64,000 nucleotides of DNA, taken from NCBI RefSeq assembly GCF_964340395.1, contig NC_135555.1, positions 24,651,225-24,715,224 on the forward strand, in the 5' to 3' direction. Within the stretch, counting starts at the first letter, position 1, and every line of letters begins with the position of its first letter. The notes beneath the pieces were generated by a model. The model was not told the origin of the DNA and ran no database searches. It worked only from the letters and a program-made list of their open reading frames with translations. Position numbers and translations under genes: made by a program. Below are positions 12,695 to 23,700 of the stretch, piece by piece. The DNA comes from Glandiceps talaboti. Its lineage: Eukaryota > Hemichordata > Enteropneusta > Spengelidae.

Positions 12695-13215
12695 ATTGTA
12701 GTGGATTGCAAGAGTGTTCTTGGTGATGTAACTTGTAGTCTTGACTTCTTCCTCTTCTTGCACAATATTTACACCTTGTGGTTGATTGCGACAAGTGTTC
12801 TTGGTGATACAATGGTACATTGTAGTCTTGACTTCTTCCTCTTCTTGCACAATATTTACACCTTGTGGTGGATTGCGACAAGTGTTCTTGGTGATACAAT
12901 GGTACATTGTAGTCTTGACTTCTTCCTCTTCTTGCACAATATTTACACCTTGTGGTGGATTGCGACAAGTGTTCTTGGTGATACAATGGTACATTGTAGT
13001 CTTGACTTCTTCCTCTTTCTGTACAACATTAATACTGCGGTTGATTGCGACAAGTGTTCTTGGTGATACAATGGTACATTGTAGTCTTGACTTCTTCCTC
13101 TTCCTGTACAATATTTACACCTTGTGGTGGATTGCGACAAGTGTTCTTGGTGATACAATGGTACATTGTAGTCTTGACTTCTTCCTCTTTCTGTACATTA
13201 TTTACTCTGCTGTGG
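12695..13215. repeat. 87-bp minisatellite
   Basis: Six copies, the outer ones diverged, of an 87-bp unit (anchor AGTGTTCTTGGTGATACAAT; successive anchors 87 bp apart). The central units are almost identical; the fourth has GTACAACATTAATACTGCGG in place of the usual segment. 87 is a multiple of three, so ORFs stay open in several frames on both strands (29-residue repeats). No single frame is favoured, so these are treated as repeat artefacts. Confidence 0.93.
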
Positions 13216-14199
13216 ACTTTGACATGTTCTTGATGATGTATCCAAGTCTATGGATTGTAATTCTGCAGCAACTATATCTAATATTGGGCATACATGTTGT
13301 TCACACTTAAGGTGCTCTGGTCAGGGGATGTTGATGCCTAAAAATCAAAAACCATTAACACCTATATATCAATAACTGTAAACAATTAAGACATAACAAG
13401 CCATGTACATGTACATTTTAAAATAATGAGTACATTAAGGAAGACCATGTCAAAACCAGAAGGGCAGTAGACACCTATTTTGGCAGCTGTGGACCATTGG
13501 CAATGTATGAAAACATAGTAATGGCAGCCTCCTGTTTTGTATGCATTTCTATTTTGAAGGCTGGTTGGTCATTTGACAGCTCATTTTAATTTGGTTTTGT
13601 TTTTAATTTGTGAAGAATACTGACAATCAAATCAAAACCAATTGCAGTAGAGAGCATTACAGGTGTTTCTTATAGAAACAATGTGCATTGATCACACAAA
13701 ACTAGACAAAGACTAGCACAGGTTTTTCAAGTAAGAAAGACATATCTCAGAAAATAAGTAAAACAACAATCAGCTCTAAATACCTTTTCATATAGTTTGT
13801 AACATATTTGAATCCTGGCAGGCATCTATTGCACATTTTGATTTTGTTGTCTGAGTGGAAAGAGAAACATGTAGGTAATACATGTCATGGTCATGTTGAT
13901 TCTAATCAATACATTGATTATCTGCAGATTACCATTCTATCTTGGACATTACTTTATAAGTGATGAAAATAATAGAGATCTTGTGAATGATTACTAATTA
14001 ATCATCCAATATCTTCAAAATATCATGCTGCCCAGTTGACGATTTACACAGGATGAACACTTTGCAAACTTGGCCAAGAGTGAAAATAACTCACTTTGCA
14101 GACATCATTTTGCAACTCATGAACAGTGGTTTGTAAATAAAAAACAGTAGTCTATCTGCAGTGCAGTATGCAATTACGATCAATACTTTGAGATTGATC
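13216..14199. other. AT-rich non-coding region
   Basis: No gene, repeat array or RNA recognised. Confidence 0.4.
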
Positions 14200-15830
14200 A
14201 TTTAATGTGGTTGGAAGTTGACGTATTTGCTTCTGTTCACATGGAGCGACACATGGAGGGCTGCATTAATAAACAAAACAAAGAAATGGCTACAAATGTT
14301 GCAAATATATCCATACTCCATCCTTTGCATTGCAACGAGTACTTTTCACTTTTCAATGTAAAATCTATTTGCATTTACAAAAAATAAACAAGAAATTGAC
14401 AAAAAAGAAGTGGTGAAATGAATATGAATTTCACCGTTCGTGGAGCATGTTATCTTGGGTGTGTCTGATGAAAGTTCATGCCATGAACATTGAGACAGAT
14501 ATATATAGGAAATATGACATTATTGTTTCAATACATTGACAGTTGGCATTGATGACATGTTGGAAAGAGATGGCAATGTGACAAACTCTTTCACACTGAA
14601 TCGGGCACATCAGTTCATTTAACTTCCATAACTTCACCAGTATGGTTACCCCCTCAATGTATATGACCTGGCCTGACCGACAACATATCTGGATATCAAA
14701 GGCATCAGATTTTGATCGGTTTGAATAAACTTTTTTTCATTGAAGGTCAATGGTAGAAGTGAACAGAAGAACCAGACATCACAGAGGCCAAAAAAGAAAA
14801 TGCAACGGTACATTCTATGTTATCGGTGAGTTTAGACCAACCCATGGTGTACATAGTCACAGCACCCTCTAATCCAATTCAATGCATCATTGATGTACAA
14901 CATTATTTGTGACCCACAAAGCAAACCAACAAATAAGTGAACTTGACAAACAAACCAACTAACCAATTAGACAACAAACTAACCAACAAACTCAAAGGAC
15001 CAACCACATTACCAAACAACTATAAACAAGATAATAAATGACAACCAACAGACAACCAACTAATGCAGACAACAAACCAACCAACCGACCAACCGACCAT
15101 CCAACCAACCAACCAACCAACCAACCAACCAAATGACAAATCCAACTAATAAACAAAATAACAAACCCATCAACAATACAAACCAGAGGGTGATGTGTTC
15201 ATATAAACTGTGGGTTTGTCAGAACTTATTAATAAAACAGAATGTATTACATTTTCTTACTGGACTTCATGATGTTTGGTTCTTCTGTACACTTGCATAA
15301 AAAAGGGTTTACCCAATGTGATCAATATCTGATGCATTCAATAATATATGTTTACATTCAGGCTGTGCCATAGAGACTAGGGTTTGACCATACTGGTGAA
15401 GTTGTGGAAGGTGTTTGAAGTGCTGTGCATGATTCAGTGTGAAAGAGTTGATCATATATGTCTTCTTATTCCGATATGTCTTCAAAGGCAACTACCAAAG
15501 TATTGACCCAATAATACCCTACATCCAATGTACATCTGTCTCTATGTTCATGCCATAAACTTTCATCTGACACACTCAAAATGATATGCTACATGACTGG
15601 TGAAATTCACATTCATATCATTGCATCTTTCTAGCCAATTCCATGTTCATTTGTTTTCAATGGAATTGATTTTGCAAAGAGAGGTAAAAGGTGTCCGTCA
15701 AAATGCAAAGGACAGAGGATGCGTAAATCTACCACATTTGTGGAAATTTCGTTGATTCTTTTATTGACATACAGCCATCCAGGTGTTGCAAGATGCAAAC
15801 CGAACTGAATAATAATTATACAATAAAATG
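14200..15830. mobile_element. Large diverged inverted repeat (old long-TIR element)
   Basis: The left arm (~14,200-14,655) and right arm (~15,377-15,830) are reverse complements with many substitutions and indels. Matched landmarks include GTGTGTCTGATGAAAGTTCA (left) with the complement of a segment near 15,562-15,585, CTCTTTCACACTGAATC with its complement at about 15,434-15,450, CTTCACCAGTATGGT with its complement near 15,389-15,403, and weaker matches (TCCTTTGCATT) farther out. About 720 bp lie between, including a (CCAA)n tract. No transposase ORF. It could be an old foldback/long-TIR transposon or an inverted duplication. Boundaries are approximate. Confidence 0.65.
14930..15135. repeat. 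(CCAA)n-rich microsatellite region
   Basis: Imperfect CAAACCAACTAACC-type sequence leading to a clean (CCAA)n run at about 15,077-15,130. It lies between the arms of the inverted repeat. Confidence 0.85.
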
Positions 15831-16187
15831 TATATGCACATAAACAATTTCCGAAATATGAAATTTAAACATTGTCTATTGTTAGTTTTCATAGATATTT
15901 GCTTGTATTCCACCGTGTGTGCTTTCAGCAAATTAATTTGAAAACTATTCTACAACTTAAGAGAGCTATCAACTTCCATATAACTTGAAAGTTACTAGTA
16001 TCTGACCTGGCCATGAACAGAAGGTCACGGTTGAGACATAACTCCAGTTGATAAACAATATATGTACATGTACATATCAATCAGATAATTCTAACATCTA
16101 GTGGGCTCAATTTTGTGTATGTGCAATCTGACTAGAGTGAAGCTTTAATGGTTGAAAATTACAAATATAACAATTAGCAGAACTTAT
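15831..16187. other. Non-coding; would be intron of the translin-like gene
   Basis: AT-rich; no coding signal. If the exon at 16,188-16,292 belongs to a minus-strand translin gene, this is intron 1, and no further translin exon is evident to the left within the window. Confidence 0.35.
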
Positions 16188-16292
16188 CTTGGTTGTCTCA
16201 AATCTTCATCTGCTTTCAGGTTGCTGTCAATTTTGTGAAAGATGTTTGAAACTTCTTGATTTTCGGTCATTGGTGCATCCATATCCTTTTAG
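16188..16292 (-). CDS. Translin-like first coding exon (partial gene)
   Basis: On the minus strand a good acceptor (TTTGTCCTTTCAG) precedes an exon with ATG at 16,282 encoding 31 residues beginning MDAPMTENQEVSNIF. From VSNIF onward it fits the translin N-terminus without a gap: an S-x-IF start, 14 residues, with conserved L, A, acidic, D, I/L and R positions ending at DLR. Translin is a small octameric DNA/RNA-binding protein, partner of TRAX in the C3PO endoribonuclease. Oddities: the putative donor after CCAAG reads ATAAGT rather than GTAAGT, and the frame otherwise stops two codons later. I could not find later translin exons (the LEQTARE or HWRF regions), so this may be a gene with very long introns, a noncanonical intron or a broken copy. 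Confidence 0.45.
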
Positions 16293-16854
16293 CTGAAAGG
16301 ACAAACAAATTAAAAGATAAACATATATGCTCTTCTGTTGCATTCAAAGATAGACAATGACACAATATTCTATAATATTCATATTTTCATAGATATCAGT
16401 TCAAGTACGTGCTTGCGCCAGTTGTGGTAAGGGTCGACAACTTTATTGTACTCAACGCTGCACACGGCACTTTGTTTAGTCCAGGCGCGGGAATTTTTTA
16501 AAAATGGTGGCAACTTGGACAAGCACATGTGAAGCCCACGCACTAAATTCTTATTTTTAACCTTGCTAGTTTGCACTGAAAAAACTACACACATGGGGGA
16601 TTTTCAGTAGTTATGCAAGAAAATAAATGGGATAGAATTTTGCTGGCGTAAAGTTTGAACGAAACAATCGAAAATTCGGCACCAATTAACACCGTAATAT
16701 TGCGTATACTTTACGCTACCATTGCCAAAAGTGGCCAGCTATAGAAAAGTTACATTGTTATGCAAGGTGTGGACGTACGGACTAAACACGTGTGAGAATA
16801 ACACAAGTCAAAATAGTGACCGTCAAAACAACTTGCACTAATGACTAACTTAAA

Positions 16855-16857
16855 AAA

Positions 16858-16888
<31 letters not shown>

Positions 16889-16893
16889 ATACA
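16855..16893. repeat. (AAAT)n microsatellite
   Basis: Uninterrupted run of about nine AAAT units on the plus strand. Confidence 0.95.
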
Positions 16894-16899
16894 ACCGTT

Positions 16900-17350
16900 A
16901 AAGGTTAAACGAACGCGAAAAACCCGTGGGAGGAAAGACTTCACCACGACAAGTTCAAAGAATTTAACTTTTTCGTGGCTCCCGCCATGGAAGTATAACC
17001 CCCGAAAAAGTCACGTAGGGACGAAATTTGCTCGCAGCGCCAGAAAAGTGTTTTCCGTTTACACCAGTCTCACCTTATTAATAGTGACTTCTTGTACGAT
17101 ATCCAGATATATGGTTTGGTATTAGACTTTATATACGAGTACGTAGTGCATCGATATTCTGAGATAGCTTGAGCGACGACGTGACTAGTACGCGTACGTT
17201 CACTCACTTGGTTCAGCTTGTTCGGTATCCGGTGTAGTTCTGCGTGGGAACTTTCCACTCAATCCTTGGTAGTCGTTGAGGGCATTGGTCACATGGTGAC
17301 CACGTGACCACCGGTACACTTTATACAGCAAACCGGAAAACTGACTGGAA
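16900..17350. promoter_or_regulatory. CpG-richer segment, candidate promoter of the minus-strand translin-like gene
   Basis: CpG frequency is visibly higher than in surrounding DNA (CGTACGCGTACGTT, CACGTG, CGACGACGTGAC, CCCGCCATGG). It lies 0.6-1 kb upstream, in the minus direction, of the translin-like exon. No TATA box placement is convincing. The call rests on composition and position only. Confidence 0.25.
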
Positions 17351-17499
17351 AAATGTTGTGTCAACAAGACAAACCATTTGTCCGCCAACTTCAGTATATA
17401 AGTGTCCAAAATGTATTGTCCAAAACGAACGAACTCATTGTGCGACGTAACCACTTTCACTCCATCTTGTTTGTATACAAAAATATCACTATCAATCAT
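17208..17499 (-). CDS. Unrecognised ORF, possible 5' exon
   Basis: The minus-strand ORF starts with MIDSDIFVYKQDGVKVV and runs 97 codons to a good donor-like CCAA|GTGAGTG, ending in phase 1. Its composition is more protein-like than most ORFs here (few low-complexity runs). It does not splice in frame onto the translin-like exon, since phase 1 leads to a stop. It may be 5' UTR, an exon of another gene or chance. No domain recognised. Confidence 0.2.
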
Positions 17500-18486
17500 G
17501 ATCCCGGCATCGACAGAACTAAAGGCCTAATAATGGTAATACAACTATTTATTTCGATATGATATAGGCTACTTATATAATATGAAGTTAAAAGTAAATA
17601 CACAACAAAATAAAATGGAGGGACACTATAAGCTTATTACATACATTGTATGTCATTAAAAACAAAAGTTTTAATTATATACATACGTACTAAACACGTA
17701 TGTACTTATTGTGTTTCGTTAGACCGCCGACCCATATGAACAGTTTACAAAAACAATGTAGTGCAAAATATAATTCTGTCGTACAGATAGCAAAAGTGAG
17801 AGAAAAATATATAAATAGTTATATAGTATTATTTACTTTGGAAGTCCTCATCTATCCATAGCTTTATATACATATTTCAACAAATTGAGCAAGAAGTCTG
17901 ACACAACAGTACTTAAAATTTACAACTTTTTATTCAGTCATTTTAAAGTCCCTTTTACCTTGCATCAAGCGAGCATATCAATTGCATGTCGCGTTCGTTC
18001 CTCGTCTGGCTAAATGCGATAGAATTCGTCTACATTGTACGCAGCTACATCGTTGGGGGCGGGCTTTCTATAAACTTTGGGATTTTTCTGGGAGAATATT
18101 CCCTGCTCAGCAAAGCAAATGGGGTCTTCATCGGCCCGGCTAAAAACAATTAATTATGCCCAACGTAAGTTCATCCACGGGGGGGGGGGGGGCGGTAACA
18201 CCTGAAACGCCCTGCCTGACAACTGCAGAGAAGATTAACATATTCAAAAACCTTTACAAAACCTATTATTGGGATGCCCAGCGCATGTAACCACACACTA
18301 CATAGTAACCTATATCTTCACCTGTCTTGCTCCTTACTGTTAAACTAATAGTTTGCATTTTACTATTCAACCTGTACACTTTTGATATATTTTCTTGTCA
18401 GTTCCACTTTCTTTTCCAACTGTACGTCAACTGTGTAACTTTTTTCATCTACCCATTCGTTTAGTGTTTTGAATTTCATTTTATGT

Positions 18487-18791
18487 TTAATTATTATTTG
18501 GACCAATGGACCCGTCTGTAAACCTCGATAGACTGGAAGTATCGTCTGCTTCATTGGTTCCAATGAATTCATCCATACCTGGAAAGCGTACTGGAGAACG
18601 TGATGTTGGCCATGTTACACGACACATGGGACATTCAGTGATATCTCTGACACAGTTACGGCATCCGATCAGTCTGCCGCACCCTTCTTTGTAAATACAG
18701 GCATACGCTGGCATCCTAATTCGACTAAGGCATATTATACATTTGAATAAATCTCTCAGCCGACGCTGGGATATTTCCAAATCTGGTATAT
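18487..18791 (-). CDS. RING-like gene, coding exon 4 (RING domain, stop)
   Basis: 305 nt after a strong acceptor (TTTCTTTTCATTTCTATAG). Holds all the zinc-ligand cysteines and an acidic/Ser-rich tail ending IGPNNN. Confidence 0.8.
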
Positions 18792-20223
18792 CTATAGAAA
18801 TGAAAAGAAACACCAACAGTCAAATGGTGTTGAATTGTAAATATGGGATATGAAATACTTTTACTTGAAATAACAGTTAATGTTTTTTAATCGTGGTGGG
18901 AATTGCTCCCAGCGACTTCCTTTATATGGAGACCAAAACACACACAAACTCAGCCAGCTAAATATTCCTGCACAATAGATTCAGATTTGAGACTACCTGA
19001 TATGGCTATATGCTGCACGTTCAATATATCATGCCACTGTAGAATTTTCAAGGCCTTCATTATCAGTTCAGAGGCTATCTCAGAGTCACCCTGGTCACAT
19101 AACACTCGTGGGCTCCATGTGAATAATCGCTCCGACTGTTCGAGTGATTGCTCAAGAGTTCTTCCAAATTTGCACTGGTTTTGTGAGTGAGACACGACCG
19201 AGTGATAAAGCCAATAAATCGAGTCTGTAGAACATTTACCCTGAGTTCATCTCGGTCAGAGAAAATCTCCTGTCTTCAGGGGACAATTCGATCCCACTCC
19301 CGACAGCCAATCCTGAGTTCAAACCACTTGATAGCCGGTAAGATATAAACTAACTTACCTTGTGTTGTTTGTTCAACTAGGATAGGTACTCGAACTGACT
19401 TATCCGCTGGATCATGCCTCCAAGGGCCCACAACAGTTCCATAAATACCCTAAGAACAGATATGAATATTTGTCTTAATTTGTGTAATGAGTTCCAATAT
19501 ATTAGTGATAAAACTGCATGTTTGCTTCAGTAATTAGATAGTTACTTTTACTTGTATTTCAGTTACATATCCTTCATATTTTGCAAGTGAATTTTTAATC
19601 ATTGTCTATGCCACACTTTCTTATTATTTGAAAAAATATATATCTCAAATCTTTTCTTTGACGTTGTCCAATTCGATCACATCGAGTATAGTTTAAGTCA
19701 CCTTTTACCTCTAAATATTTCAAAACTCTCATTTATTTCACTTGACATTACCTCTCTTGTCCGGTGTTGAGAAATGTCCATGCCAGGCACCGCTATGAAT
19801 AAAAAATATAGAACAATTAATCGTTGGTGATGTGCGAATTTGCTGCAACTTGCTTTTGTAATATACATCATCTTCTTACCTAGTCGCGTCTGTTCATTTG
19901 GTGTAGTGATTCCATGTGATTCGTCTGGTATATACAGTCTGCAACAAGCTATATCGCTTTGTAATGTTATTATTGTTGTTGTAAAGATTCAGTTTACGTC
20001 ATCGTACATTGTAGTATACATTTTTTAGTGGTAAGAGTACACATGTATCATGACAAGTTGAGAACAACACGTCAACATATGCGCCAGTACTAGTAGAAGT
20101 AGCACTACTAACCCATTGGAAATACGCGTTCACTTTTCCCCGTTTTTTTGTTCCTAAAGCTATTTTGCTCAGGTCTGACCTTGTATAATTACTCCAAGCA
20201 CTGATGACAGTATAGTGAACCAT
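18487..20223 (-). CDS. RING-like zinc-finger protein, four exons, 205 aa
   Basis: Complete minus-strand gene. Exons: 20,043-20,223, 19,752-19,792, 19,359-19,449 and 18,487-18,791 (stop at 18,487-18,489). Phases agree throughout (1, 0, 1) and total 618 nt. The start sits in AAGATGG. The C-terminal exon holds a RING-like cysteine array: C122-x2-C125, C142, C148-x2-C151, C158-x2-C161 (sequence LFKCIICLSR ... GCGRLIGCRNC ... ECPMCR). The usual histidine ligand is not evident; C136 could be an alternative ligand. A RING of this kind would bind zinc and might act as an E3 ubiquitin ligase, but that is inference. The N-terminal ~100 residues (MVHYTVISAWSNY start) match no family I recognise. The exon 1 donor (ACAT|GTGTAC) is the weakest junction; ACTT|GTCATG is an alternative. 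The other splice sites are strong. Confidence 0.7.
19359..19449 (-). CDS. RING-like gene, coding exon 3
   Basis: 91 nt between TATCTGTTCTTAG and GTAAGTTAG. Encodes GIYGTVVGPWRHDPADKSVR and onward to EQTTQ, then one base of a split Asp codon. Confidence 0.75.
19752..19792 (-). CDS. RING-like gene, coding exon 2
   Basis: 41-nt micro-exon between TTTTTTATTCATAG and GTAATGTCAAG. Encodes VPGMDISQHRTRE after the split codon. Confidence 0.65.
20043..20223 (-). CDS. RING-like gene, coding exon 1
   Basis: 181 nt, residues 1-60 plus one base; start codon at 20,221-20,223. The 3' boundary is inferred from phase. Confidence 0.55.
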
Positions 20224-20780
20224 CTTATTTCAATATTCTGGCCAGTTTCATTATTATTTGTGTCAATATGACTTGAAATGATTTAAACTTTTGAAACCTT
20301 AAAATTAGTGATACTTTTATGATATAACTAAGTTGTGTTTTACTTCTGAATGGTGCTCTAAATGGCCTCCAAACGGTGTTCATTTTTTCAAAAAGCTCTT
20401 ACCGTGGGAGGGGGACACCCCTCCCCCCACGCGCTTGTATAGCAGGGGCGTGCGAGTAGCGTGCACTTCTCCCCATACTGTTTCCAGTTCTCTCCCTACT
20501 TTGAGACTTACTGAAACCCCAAGATCTACAATTATATTAACTCCATTTGTAATATTGTACTTTACAATTAGGCGCCTGTCAGCAGACTTGGCCAATTTAA
20601 TGATTGCAACGACTATATATGGCGTCGCAGATTCAGGACTTGGCTTTTGACCGTCGAGCTGTGAGCATCTGACTCGACTTCTGGCTCTGGCCTTGGGGTG
20701 AAGCCGTGAGGTTTCAGGGCCTTGATAAATGAAGTCTATGGTTCCAGTTTATACCACATACATGTACATCGTCTCGTATG

Positions 20781-23700
20781 TAGTTTATCATTTCACTAGA
20801 CTAGACTGGAGGAGAATCCAAACCTGTGTTAAAGGCTATTGGTGGTAGTTTATCTTTTCACTAGACTAGACTGGAGGAGAATCCAAACCTGTGTTAAAGG
20901 CTATTGGTGGTAGTTTATCATTTCACTAGACTAGACTGGAGGAGAATCCAAACCTGTGTTAAAGGCTATTGGTGGTAGTTTATCTTTTCACTAGACTAGA
21001 CTGGAGGAGAATCCAAACCTGTGTTAAAGGCTATTGGTGGTAGTTTATCTTTTCACTAGACTAGACTGGAGGAGAATCCAAACCTGTGTTAAAGGCTATT
21101 GGTGGTAGTTTATCATTTCACTACACTAGACTGGAGGAGAATCCAAACCTGTGTTAAAGGCTATTGGTGGTAGTTTATCTTTTCACTAGACTAGACTGGA
21201 GGAGAATCCAAACCTGTGTTAAAGGCTATTGGTGGTAGTTTATCATTTCACTAGACTAGACTGGAGGAGAATCCAAACCTGTGTTAAAGGCTATTGGTGG
21301 TAGTTTATCATTTCACTAGACTAGACTGGAGGAGAATCCAAACCTGTGTTAAAGGCTATTGGTGGTAGTTTATCATTTCACTAGACTAGACTGGAGGAGA
21401 ATCCAAACCTGTGTTAAAGGCTATTGGTGGTAGTTTATCATTTCACTAGACTAGACTGGAGGAGAATCCAAACCTGTGTTAAAGGCTATTGGTGGTAGTT
21501 TATCATTTCACTAGACTAGACTGGAGGAGAATCCAAACCTGTGTTAAAGGCTATTGGTGGTAGTTTATCATTTCACTAGACTAGACTGGAGGAGAATCCA
21601 AACCTGTGTTAAAGGCTATTGGTGGTAGTTTATCATTTCACTAGACTAGACTGGAGGAGAATCCAAACCTGTGTTAAAGGCTATTGGTGGTAGTTTATCT
21701 TTTCACTAGACTAGACTGGAGGAGAATCCAAACCTGTGTTAAAGGCTATTGGTGGTAGTTTATCATTTCACTAGACTAGACTGGAGGAGAATCCAAACCT
21801 GTGTTAAAGGCTATTGGTGGTAGTTTATCATTTCACTAGACTAGACTGGAGGAGAATCCAAACCTGTGTTAAAGGCTATTGGTGGTAGTTTATCTTTTCA
21901 CTAGACTAGACTGGAGGAGAATCCAAACCTGTGTTAAAGGCTATTGGTGGTAGTTTATCATTTCACTACACTAGACTGGAGGAGAATCCAAACCTGTGTT
22001 AAAGGCTATTGGTGGTAGTTTATCATTTCACTAGACTAGACTGGAGGAGAATCCAAACCTGTGTTAAAGGCTATTGGTGGTAGTTTATCATTTCACTAGA
22101 CTACACTGGAGGAGATTCCAAACCTGTGTTAAAGGCTATTGGTGGTAGTTTATCTTTTCACTAGACTAGACTGGAGGAGAATCCAAACCTGTGTTAAAGG
22201 CTATTGGTGGTAGTTTATCTTTTCACTAGACTAGACTGGAGGAGAATCCAAACCTGTGTTAAAGGCTATTGGTGGTAGTTTATCATTTCACTAGACTAGA
22301 CTGGAGGAGAATCCAAACCTGTGTTAAAGGCTATTGGTGGTAGTTTATCTTTTCACTAGACTAGACTGGAGGAGAATCCAAACCTGTGTTAAAGGCTATT
22401 GGTGGTAGTTTATCTTTTCACTAGACTAGACTGGAGGAGAATCCAAACCTGTGTTAAAGGCTATTGGTGGTAGTTTATCATTTCACTACACTAGACTGGA
22501 GGAGAATCCAAACCTGTGTTAAAGGCTATTGGTGGTAGTTTATCTTTTCACTAGACTAGACTGGAGGAGAATCCAAACCTGTGTTAAAGGCTATTGGTGG
22601 TAGTTTATCATTTCACTAGACTAGACTGGAGGAGAATCCAAACCTGTGTTAAAGGCTATTGGTGGTAGTTTATCATTTCACTACACTAGACTGGAGGAGA
22701 ATCCAAACCTGTGTTAAAGGCTATTGGTGGTAGTTTATCATTTCACTAGACTAGACTGGAGGAGAATCCAAACCTGTGTTAAAGGCTATTGGTGGTAGTT
22801 TATCATTTCACTAGACTAGACTGGAGGAGAATCCAAACCTGTGTTAAAGGCTATTGGTGGTAGTTTATCATTTCACTAGACTAGACTGGAGGAGAATCCA
22901 AACCTGTGTTAAAGGCTATTGGTGGTAGTTTATCATTTCACTAGACTAGACTGGAGGAGAATCCAAACCTGTGTTAAAGGCTATTGGTGGTAGTTTATCA
23001 TTTCACTAGACTAGACTGGAGGAGAATCCAAACCTGTGTTAAAGGCTATTGGCGGTAGTTTATCATTTCACTAGACTAGACTGGAGGAGAATCCAAACCT
23101 GTGTTAAAGGCTATTGGCGGTAGTTTATCTTTTCACTAGACTAGACTGGAGGAGAATCCAAACCTGTGTTAAAGGCTATTGGTGGTAGTTTATCATTTCA
23201 CTAGACTAGACTGGAGGAGAATCCAAACCTGTGTTAAAGGCTATTGGTGGTAGTTTATCATTTCACTAGACTAGACTGGAGGAGAATCCAAACCTGTGTT
23301 AAAGGCTATTGGTGGTAGTTTATCATTTCACTAGACTAGACTGGAGGAGAATCCAAACCTGTGTTAAAGGCTATTGGTGGTAGTTTATCTTTTCACTAGA
23401 CTAGACTGGAGGAGAATCCAAACCTGTGTTAAAGGCTATTGGTGGTAGTTTATCATTTCACTAGACTAGACTGGAGGAGAATCCAAACCTGTGTTAAAGG
23501 CTATTGGTGGTAGTTTATCATTTCACTAGACTAGACTGGAGGAGAATCCAAACCTGTGTTAAAGGCTATTGGTGGTAGTTTATCATTTCACTAGACTAGA
23601 CTGGAGGAGAATCCAAACCTGTGTTAAAGGCTATTGGTGGTAGTTTATCATTTCACTAGACTAGACTGGAGGAGAATCCAAACCTGTGTTAAAGGCTATT

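Noticed and set aside
12605-13310. ORFs with 29-residue repeats, considered as a translin exon 2 expansion or repeat protein
   Set aside because: The unit is 87 bp and open in several frames on both strands; similarity to translin's LEQTARE region did not hold in any frame.
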